DNA of 64,000 bases, from the NCBI GenBank assembly GCA_947632025.1, contig CANRNN010000004.1:106370-170369 (forward strand). The letters are read 5' to 3'. Source of the DNA: an uncultured Clostridia bacterium (lineage in GTDB: Bacteria > Bacillota > Clostridia > Oscillospirales > Ruminococcaceae). Positions 59,510-64,000 of this stretch are shown piece by piece. The translations under genes were made by a program, and so were the position numbers. The notes beneath the pieces are model-generated. The model ran no database searches and had not been told where the DNA came from. It was given only the letters and a program-made list of their open reading frames with translations. Every line of letters starts with the position of its first letter. Positions within the stretch are counted from its first letter, which is position 1.

Positions 59510-60088
59510 TCAGACGTTTACGCCGTAATTACGGCAGAGGGCTTCAAGTCCGCCTTGGAATCCAGCGCCTACCGCATTGAATTTCCACTCGCCGTTATGG
59601 CGATATATCTCCCCCGCGACGACGGCGGTTTCAATAGAAAAATCTTCGCCGAGGTCGTAACGCACAAGCTCGACGTGATTTGTGTCGTCGATTATTCTGA
59701 TATACGCGTTGGAAACCTGACCGAAGTTCTGGCGGCGATTCTCCGCGTCATATATCGTCGCCGAAAACGCGATCTTCTGAATGTTTTCGGGGACTGCCGA
59801 CAGGTCGACCATGATCTGTTCGTCGTCGCCATCGCCCTCGCCGGTGCGGTTATCGCCTAGGTGCTTCACGCTGCCGGAGGGGTGTTCGAGGTTGCTGTAA
59901 AATATAAAGTCGGCGTCGGAAGTTACCTTATCGCCCGTTCCGAGCAGGAACGCCGAAGTATCGAGATCGAACGACTCTCCGCCGTCATATTTGTTCACGT
60001 CCCAGCCCAAACCTACGATAAGCTTTGAGATTCCGGGATTTGTTTTTGTAAGGTCGACTTTTTGTCCTTTTGTAAGTGAGATCGGCAT
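59510..60088 (-). CDS. terD: TerD family calcium-binding stress protein
   Basis: A 192-residue TerD-domain protein. '[30 protein letters not shown]', '[11 protein letters not shown]', '[43 protein letters not shown]', '[27 protein letters not shown]', and the closing '[23 protein letters not shown]' are all diagnostic. The '[12 protein letters not shown]' loop carries the Ca2+ ligands. TerD proteins take part in general stress, tellurite and colicin resistance; their mechanism is unclear. It has an ideal AGGAGG site, its own promoter with an operator-like palindrome, and heads a six-gene operon. No other ter gene (terB, terC, terY) is in the window. Confidence 0.96.
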   Translation of the reverse strand: MPISLTKGQKVDLTKTNPGISKLIVGLGWDVNKYDGGESFDLDTSAFLLGTGDKVTSDADFIFYSNLEHPSGSVKHLGDNRTGEGDGDDEQIMVDLSAVPENIQKIAFSATIYDAENRRQNFGQVSNAYIRIIDDTNHVELVRYDLGEDFSIETAVVAGEIYRHNGEWKFNAVGAGFQGGLEALCRNYGVNV

Positions 60089-60107
60089 AATTTTTTCCTC
60101 CTGAAAG

Positions 60108-60131
60108 ATAATGTTGAAATTCCAACATTAT
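60108..60131 (-). promoter_or_regulatory. Palindromic operator candidate at the terD transcription start
   Basis: ATAATGTTG, 6 nt (AAATTC on the plus strand), CAACATTAT: a perfect 9-bp-arm inverted repeat. It lies directly downstream of the -10 box and spans the inferred start near 60127, the classical place for a repressor site. It does not match CIRCE, PerR/Fur or CtsR sites that I know. As RNA it could also form a short hairpin at the very 5' end. Confidence 0.7.
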
Positions 60132-60133
60132 AT

Positions 60134-60162
60134 ATTATAACACAGTAAGGAATTTTTTTCAA
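60134..60162 (-). promoter_or_regulatory. Sigma-A promoter of terD
   Basis: On the minus strand TTGAAA, 17 nt, TATAAT. The 322-bp interval between terD and spoVAE contains this promoter, the palindrome, the spoVA terminator and a nested stem structure; I see no gene in it. Confidence 0.82.
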
Positions 60163-60307
60163 GCATTTTATACTGAAATCTTCCGTGACAACAGAAGATT
60201 TTACTTTCTTTTTGAAGAATAGAGCATTTTATTGTCTTATATCTGACATTGACCCACATTCATTTATCCGATATGCAAAGTCTGTCCGTTTATTATATAA
60301 TTCAAAT

Positions 60308-60334
60308 GAAAAAGCTCCCGAAAAACGGGAGCTT
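60308..60334 (-). terminator. Intrinsic terminator of the spoVA operon
   Basis: On the minus strand AAGCTCCCG, a TTTTT loop and CGGGAGCTT form a perfect 9-bp stem followed by TTTCATTT. It lies about 80 nt after the spoVAE stop codon. Confidence 0.88.
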
Positions 60335-60356
60335 GATTTTAAGAGCCTGTTCACAT

Positions 60357-60418
60357 AAACCTAAACGCTCGGATAGCAAAACGAACGTTGAGCGTTTACG
60401 GAAGCAAGCTCTAGGTTT
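60357..60418 (-). other. Nested inverted repeats overlapping the spoVAE stop codon
   Basis: Outer arms AAACCTA (60357-60363) and TAGGTTT (60412-60418) enclose inner arms AAACGCTC (60363-60370) and GAGCGTTT (60390-60397). The outer right arm includes the last bases of spoVAE. A two-tier stem could fold in the mRNA just before the terminator. The function is unknown. Confidence 0.5.
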
Positions 60419-60788
60419 CGTTGATCTTCGAGCCGCTCTTGAAAATAAGTGCCGCGATAAGTCCGAAGAATATCGCTGCCGAAATTCCTACAGCCGCGTT
60501 AGTAAATCCGCCCATAAACGCGCCTAAAATGCCGTTGCTGTCAACAGCCTCGCGCACGCCTTTTGCCAGAAGATAGCCGAATCCCGTAAGCGGTACGGTC
60601 GCGCCGCCGCCCGCGAAATTTACTATCGGTTCATAAACTCCGATCGCTCCGAGGACTACTCCTGCCACAACGTAAGACGTGAGTATCCTTGCCGGAGTAA
60701 GCTTCGTAAGGTCGATAAGCACCTGACCTATCGCACACAGAAGTCCCCCCACAAGAAAAGCCCAGACGTATTCCATAAACATATCCAT
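60411..60788 (-). CDS. spoVAE: Stage V sporulation protein AE
   Basis: A 125-residue membrane protein with about four hydrophobic helices: 'EYVWAFLVGGLLCAIGQVLIDLTKLTPARILTSYVVAGVVLGAIGVYEP', then 'FAGGGATVPLTGFGYLLAKGVREAVDSNGILGAFMGGFTNAAVGISAAIFFGLIAAL'. This is the SpoVAEb (DUF1657-free) type. With SpoVAC and SpoVAD it forms the inner-spore-membrane channel that takes up Ca-dipicolinate during sporulation and releases it at germination. It is the last of three genes, 15 nt after spoVAD, with GGAGG before the ATG. Confidence 0.95.
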   Translation of the reverse strand: MDMFMEYVWAFLVGGLLCAIGQVLIDLTKLTPARILTSYVVAGVVLGAIGVYEPIVNFAGGGATVPLTGFGYLLAKGVREAVDSNGILGAFMGGFTNAAVGISAAIFFGLIAALIFKSGSKINET

Positions 60789-60803
60789 ATTTTCTTTTCC
60801 TCC

Positions 60804-61808
60804 TTATTCGGAAGTTATCTCGACAGCGTGAGCAATGCCGGGTATCGAGCCGCCCTGCTGCACCATAGTCGGCGACATGAGCGCCCCCGTCGCGGTGTAG
60901 AGTATCCTTTTAAGCTCGCCGCGCCGTACCTTTTTAAGAAAATAAGCGCACATCATAGACGCGGAACACCCGCAGCCCGAACCGCCCGCGTGGACGTCCT
61001 GCTTGTCACGGTCGTATATCATCAGACCGCAGTCCTTGTGTCTGCCCTCAAGGGATACTCCGTCACGCTTGAAAAGCTCGTACATCATATCGCTTCCCAC
61101 CTGTCCGAGGTCGCCCGTGATGATAAGGTCGTAATTTTCGGGGTGAGTTCCCATATGCTTCATATGGCGTGTTATCGTATCGTAAGCCGCGCCTGCCATA
61201 GCCGCACCCATATTGTTGAGGTCGGTTATTCCCATATCCTGTATTTTTCCGACAGTTGCCGCCCGAATAAACGGAGGTCTTTGCGAAGCGTCGATAATAG
61301 CAGCGCCCGAAGCGGTCGCCGTCCACTGAGCCGTGGGAGTTCTCACTCCTCCATAGTTCAGCGGAAAGCGGAATTGCCTTTCAGCTGACGAAAAATGCGA
61401 CGACGTGACCGCGGCAGCGTTTTCGACATAGCCCGCGTTCACCATAGAAGCCGCCAGCAGCAAGCCCTCCGCAAATGTCGAGCAGGCTCCGTAAATTCCG
61501 ACAAAAGGAATATAGAACTCTTTTAATCCGTATGACGAGCCGGTACATTGGTTAAGCAGATCTCCCGCAAAGATGATATCCATTTTTCCGGATTCAAGCT
61601 CCGCTTTTTCCATAGCGTATTGCAGGGATTTTTTCTGAAGCCCCGCCTCCGCCTGTTCCCATGTGTCCGTGCCGCCCTTGTTGTCCTCGATCACCTCGTC
61701 AAATTCGCTTCCGTAGGGACCTTCGCCCTCGACCTTTCCGACTACCGCCGCAAAGGACGTAACGGAAGCGTTGCTGAACTTGAAAGTTTTTCCTTCACAC
61801 ATTCCCAT
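60804..61808 (-). CDS. spoVAD: Stage V sporulation protein AD
   Basis: A 334-residue SpoVAD with a thiolase-like fold: 'GPYGSEFDEVIEDNKGGTDTWEQAEAGLQKKSLQYAMEKA', 'DIIFAGDLLNQCTGSSYGLKEFYIPFVGIYGACSTFAEGLLLAASMVNAGYVENAAAVTSSHFSSAERQFRFPLNYGG', and 'AGGSGCGCSASMMCAYFLKKVRRGELKRILYTATGALMSPTMVQQGGSIPGIAHAVEI'. The protein binds dipicolinic acid and is peripheral to the spore inner membrane. It sits between spoVAC (3-nt gap) and spoVAE, the conserved order. Start ATG is preceded by GGAGG. Confidence 0.97.
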   Translation of the reverse strand: MGMCEGKTFKFSNASVTSFAAVVGKVEGEGPYGSEFDEVIEDNKGGTDTWEQAEAGLQKKSLQYAMEKAELESGKMDIIFAGDLLNQCTGSSYGLKEFYIPFVGIYGACSTFAEGLLLAASMVNAGYVENAAAVTSSHFSSAERQFRFPLNYGGVRTPTAQWTATASGAAIIDASQRPPFIRAATVGKIQDMGITDLNNMGAAMAGAAYDTITRHMKHMGTHPENYDLIITGDLGQVGSDMMYELFKRDGVSLEGRHKDCGLMIYDRDKQDVHAGGSGCGCSASMMCAYFLKKVRRGELKRILYTATGALMSPTMVQQGGSIPGIAHAVEITSE

Positions 61809-61811
61809 AGC

Positions 61812-62261
61812 TTAACCTCCGAACGTTTTGAAACAATAGTAGATAAGCCCGTAAATTATTGACGCGGATATTCCGTAAACAAGTACGGGTCCCGCAATAA
61901 CAAACATCTTTGCTCCAAGACCGAGGACGTACCCCTCAGACTTGAATTCAAGAGCGGGAGAAACCACCGAGTTTGCGAATCCCGTTATCGGAACGAGAGT
62001 TCCCGCGCCCGCGTGCTGCGCCAGTCTGTCGTAGAGTTTAAGACCCGTAAACAGCGCCGACAGGAAAATAAGCGACATAGAAGTCAGCATTCCCGCCTGC
62101 TCCATATCCATTCCCGCCATTTGATAGAGATTCAGCAGAAGCTCGCCAATAACGCAAATCCCGCCGCCGATAACAAACGCCATAGGTATAGTCTTGTACA
62201 TGGCGGAGGGTGGAGAAATGCGCTTTGCAAGCTCGCCGTATTCCTGATTCGATATATTCAA
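61812..62261 (-). CDS. spoVAC: Stage V sporulation protein AC
   Basis: A 149-residue polytopic membrane protein: 'NISNQEYGELAKRISPPSAMYKTIPMAFVIGGGICVIGELLLNLYQMAGMDMEQAG', 'MSLIFLSALFTGLKLYDRLAQHAGAGTLVPITGFANSVVSPALEFKSEGYVLGLGAKMFVIAGPVLVYG'. SpoVAC is the mechanosensitive channel component for Ca-dipicolinate. I choose TTG at 62261 as start because AGGAG lies 8 nt upstream and the family begins here; an ATG 21 codons earlier has no site and adds an unrelated basic stretch. It is the first gene of spoVAC-AD-AE, downstream of a possible sigma-G promoter. Confidence 0.95.
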   Translation of the reverse strand: MNISNQEYGELAKRISPPSAMYKTIPMAFVIGGGICVIGELLLNLYQMAGMDMEQAGMLTSMSLIFLSALFTGLKLYDRLAQHAGAGTLVPITGFANSVVSPALEFKSEGYVLGLGAKMFVIAGPVLVYGISASIIYGLIYYCFKTFGG

Positions 62262-62301
62262 AGTAAAAACTCCTTTCGGAAATATTTTTTTCTTCGGAAT
62301 A

Positions 62302-62330
62302 TATTTTGTCGGTCGGAGCGTCAAAAATTC
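62302..62330 (-). promoter_or_regulatory. Possible sigma-G promoter of spoVAC-AD-AE
   Basis: On the minus strand GAATT, 17 nt, CAAAATA, compared with the forespore consensus G-H-ATR, 17-18 nt, CATnnTA. Each box has one mismatch. spoVA operons are sigma-G controlled in Bacillus, which supports the assignment; the match alone is weak. Confidence 0.35.
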
Positions 62331-62369
62331 AGTTTTTTTGTCGGAAATTTCTGCATTGGAAAATTCGTC

Positions 62370-62401
62370 AAAAAAATCCGCCCCTCAAATGAGGAGCGGA
62401 T
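62370..62401 (-). terminator. Intrinsic terminator of the SCP-2-like gene
   Basis: On the minus strand ATCCGCTCCT and AGGGGCGGAT form a 10-bp stem with one G-U pair and a 6-nt loop, followed by TTTTTTG. It separates the SCP-2-like gene from spoVAC. Confidence 0.9.
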
Positions 62402-62417
62402 ACTGCCCGTTTGTAAA

Positions 62418-62738
62418 TTACTTCTTGATAATTTTCGAGAATTCAAGAGCCTTGCCGAGGTCGCCTTCGACCTTCAGTTTTCCGGTAGTGTAAGCAATAA
62501 CCGGATCCAGCTTTCCGTCCATAAGCTTTACAAAGTTCGCCGGTTCAAGAGTGACGGCGCAGGAGCGGTCGCGGTAATCATACGGTTCTGCGGAGATCTT
62601 TCCGTCTTTTATCTCGACGTAAAAAACGCCGCCGTTCTTTCCCGTAAGGTTCACCTGCACAGCGAGAAAATCCTTTCCCGTTGCGTCGTAACTTGCCGCA
62701 GCAGCTTTTACCTTAGCCATAATTTCATCAAAAGTCAT
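62418..62738 (-). CDS. SCP-2 sterol-transfer-like small protein
   Basis: A 106-residue protein matching the SCP2 fold: 'FDEIMAKVKAAAASYDATGKDFLAVQVNLTGKNGGVFYVEIKDGKISAEPYDYRDRSCAVTLEPANFVKLMDGKLDPVIAYTTGKLKVEGDLGKALEFSKII'. The 'F..l..Gk.dp..A...GKlkveGD...a..l..ll' ending is the family signature. Such proteins bind hydrophobic ligands (fatty acyl groups or CoA esters) in a tunnel; the physiological ligand in clostridia is unknown. It is monocistronic with a GGAG start and its own terminator, lying between the phosphotransferase gene and spoVAC. Confidence 0.9.
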   Translation of the reverse strand: MTFDEIMAKVKAAAASYDATGKDFLAVQVNLTGKNGGVFYVEIKDGKISAEPYDYRDRSCAVTLEPANFVKLMDGKLDPVIAYTTGKLKVEGDLGKALEFSKIIKK

Positions 62739-62820
62739 ATTGTTCTCCTTTCGTCGGCGGTTTATTTTTTTACCCGCCGAATATAATTATACCATAAAAT
62801 GTTAAATTTGTCAAGCAAGT

Positions 62821-63576
62821 TCAACGATAATCCGCAACATCTATCCAAGTGAGCAAGACCTCGCGTTCATCGGGCTTTTTGAATTTCAACTGAGCTGCCG
62901 CGATAATAGGGATCCAGTCGTAGACCGCCCTCTTGGAGCAATTTGTTTTTTCGCAGTATATTTTGAGGTATTTTTCAGCTGACTCTGTCCGATGCTTCAA
63001 GCAGAAATTGATGTAAGTCTTGGCGACATCGGCGCAGGCATTACCCTGCTTTGCCTTAAGCCAGTCCACGATAAAAACGCCGTCGGTGTTTACAATTATG
63101 TTGTCGGGTGAAAAATCTCCGTGACAAAGCGTGTTGCTGTCGGGCATAGCGGAGAGCCGCGTCAGAAGCTCGTATTTTTTAACGTCGTCGATAATATCCA
63201 GTCCGTCTATCGAACGCTTGATATAGTCTTTCAGCCTGCTAAGTTTTATTGAACAAAGGGAATTTATCTCTATTTGCAGATCGACCATTTTTTCGAGATA
63301 AGCCTCTTTATTTGCGGGTTTTTCGCGGATAAGTTCGTCCATGGTTTTTCCGCTGATATGCTGATAAATTATAGCCCACTTTCCGTCAATTCTGGTGATC
63401 TCCTCAAACGGCGGGATCCTTGCGAAGCCTGTTTCCTCAACTCTCGCATGAGTAAGTGCCTCGTAAAGTACGACGCTTTTCGGCTCGTCTGCGTCCTTAA
63501 AAATTTTGACGCACTTGTCGTCCGCCTCGTAAACCTGAACCTTTTCGCTTTCGGCAATAAGTCTTTTAAGTTCCAT
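62821..63576 (-). CDS. Aminoglycoside/choline-kinase-like phosphotransferase
   Basis: A 251-residue kinase of the APH superfamily. The catalytic loop 'LCHGDFSPDNIIVNT' and the following metal-binding 'GVFIVDWLKAKQGNACADVAKTYINFCLKH' are intact. The N-lobe has 'KVQVYEADDKCVKIFK' and 'AIIYQHISGKTMDELI'. It resembles the small APH-like family found in many Firmicutes and Fibrobacter genomes rather than characterised resistance enzymes. The substrate is unknown and there is no basis to call it an antibiotic resistance gene. It is monocistronic with a strong promoter. Confidence 0.88.
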   Translation of the reverse strand: MELKRLIAESEKVQVYEADDKCVKIFKDADEPKSVVLYEALTHARVEETGFARIPPFEEITRIDGKWAIIYQHISGKTMDELIREKPANKEAYLEKMVDLQIEINSLCSIKLSRLKDYIKRSIDGLDIIDDVKKYELLTRLSAMPDSNTLCHGDFSPDNIIVNTDGVFIVDWLKAKQGNACADVAKTYINFCLKHRTESAEKYLKIYCEKTNCSKRAVYDWIPIIAAAQLKFKKPDEREVLLTWIDVADYR

Positions 63577-63614
63577 AACGCACGTCCTTTCAGAATTTGC
63601 GATTTCTTTATTTG

Positions 63615-63643
63615 ATTATACCACATTTTTCCGCTCGTGTCAA
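63615..63643 (-). promoter_or_regulatory. Sigma-A promoter of the phosphotransferase gene
   Basis: On the minus strand TTGACA, 17 nt, TATAAT: a perfect consensus promoter about 40 nt upstream of the start codon. Confidence 0.9.
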
Positions 63644-63842
63644 TAAAAATTTTTTATGATTTTTTTGGAGTATATTATAATATGTATGATTTGGAAATTT
63701 TATGGGAATTTTGCGGAATTTATCTAAAAAATAGTTGTACTACAGCTTTTTGATTTTTATGCTGAAACGGTGAATTTCGGCGAGATAATTCACACTTTTC
63801 TAAAGGTAGTTTACCGAAAGTTTTTATATTGTTGATTTTGTC

Positions 63843-63878
63843 CCTCGGATCTTCTCGAAATCCGAGGATTTTTATTTT
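63843..63878 (+). terminator. Terminator-like hairpin upstream of the flagellin start
   Basis: CCTCGGAT, 9 nt, ATCCGAGG followed by ATTTTTATTTT on the plus strand. No plus-strand gene lies directly upstream, so it may be an attenuator or part of the flagellin 5' leader. The region from 63644 to here is AT-rich with a TATAAT box at 63676-63681 but no good -35 box, and no clear sigma-28 promoter was found. Confidence 0.6.
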
Positions 63879-63931
63879 CCTGAAAATTGAAAAATGGCTT
63901 AACCATGCGGTTTTTTCGTGTGTTATTTTCA

Positions 63932-64000
63932 GTGATAACATTAGTACAGCACAACATGAACGCACTTAATGCGTACAACAAGCTGAACGCTAACGTAGCA
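63932..64000 (+). CDS. Flagellin N-terminal fragment
   Basis: From a GTG at 63932 the frame reads M-ITLVQHNMNALNAYNKLNANVA to the edge of the window. 'QHNMNALNAYNKLN' matches the conserved flagellin N-terminus (xNxNAxxA...L), the D0 helix that docks on FlgL and on FliD. The frame is open back to an ATG at 63905, but those nine extra codons do not resemble flagellin. No ribosome binding site precedes either start, and GTG lies in the loop of a TGTTAT/ATAACA hairpin (63921-63940). The gene may be a divergent, silent or tightly regulated flagellin copy; only 23 codons are visible. Confidence 0.7.
   Translation, partial: MITLVQHNMNALNAYNKLNANVA

Noticed and set aside
60336..60420. Possible insertion-sequence end near spoVAE (GAGCCTGTTCACATAA)
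   Set aside because: There is no transposase, second end or target duplication; the inverted repeats fit a local RNA structure better.
62821..63576. Antibiotic resistance (aminoglycoside phosphotransferase) call
   Set aside because: Only the general kinase motifs are shared; nothing in the sequence or context indicates a drug substrate.
63721..63840. Sigma-28 promoter upstream of the flagellin fragment
   Set aside because: TAAAG followed by ACCGAAAG occurs at 63801-63820, but the spacing is much shorter than the required 15 nt.
1..64000. CRISPR arrays, prophage, tRNA/rRNA genes and insertion sequences
   Set aside because: None was recognised by reading; there are no regularly spaced repeats, integrases or transposases. 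A tRNA scan would be needed to exclude a missed tRNA.

Overview
The window looks like a chromosomal segment from a motile, endospore-forming, low-GC Gram-positive anaerobe, most likely a clostridial lineage such as the Oscillospiraceae/Ruminococcaceae. The evidence is the FliW-CsrA flagellar late operon behind a sigma-28 promoter, a type IV pilus cluster of Gram-positive style, spoVAC-AD-AE, a CIRCE operator, sigma-A promoters with 17-bp spacers, strong AGGAGG ribosome binding sites and intrinsic terminators. This is inference from gene content; no rRNA, tRNA, CRISPR array or insertion sequence was recognised.

Layout. (1) 1-6180, minus strand: flgM-flgN-flgK-flgL-DUF6470-fliW-csrA-fliD (fliD runs off the left edge), behind a sigma-28 promoter. 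FlgL carries a large insert of four tandem repeats. (2) 6187-22127: type IV pilus locus. One operon runs pilC, fused pilMN, pilO-like, a Cys-rich PilX-like protein and two minor prepilins. A second runs pilB-pilT-prepilin. The probable major pilin has its own promoter and a ~465-nt leader, a further prepilin follows it, and a divergent pilD has an unusual insertion. (3) 22297-26078, plus strand: glycogen phosphorylase, then rpsF-ssb-rpsR. (4) 26078-38000, mostly minus strand: two small exported or membrane proteins, htpG under CIRCE control, a DNA-3-methyladenine glycosylase, two hypotheticals, then ftsE-ftsX-ctp-greA-lysS and a CdaR-like regulator. (5) 37990-43566, plus strand: metG, an unknown protein, tatD, a small DUF-like protein, a CorC-like CBS protein and endonuclease III.

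(6) 43569-53735, minus strand: an eight-gene operon of NUDIX hydrolase, short SecA2-like ATPase, mnmE, two TrkA/KtrA subunits, a DUF4261 protein, an FtsA-like ATPase with a long beta-grasp-like tail, and a GH26-like lipoprotein that lacks both catalytic glutamates. (7) 53738-60162: a plus-strand gph, then a compact minus-strand Ter-associated operon: terD, CitE-like lyase, ATP-grasp, PRTase-TRSP, StiP-PELOTA and HAD. It has a palindromic operator candidate at the transcription start and an intercistronic terminator after terD. (8) 60308-63643, minus strand: spoVAC-AD-AE, an SCP-2-like protein and a small phosphotransferase. (9) The right edge holds the first codons of a plus-strand flagellin gene.

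The most promising systems for follow-up are the Ter-associated biosynthetic operon with its apparent regulatory signals, the eight-gene operon containing the FtsA-like and dead-GH26 proteins, and the long leader of the major pilin.
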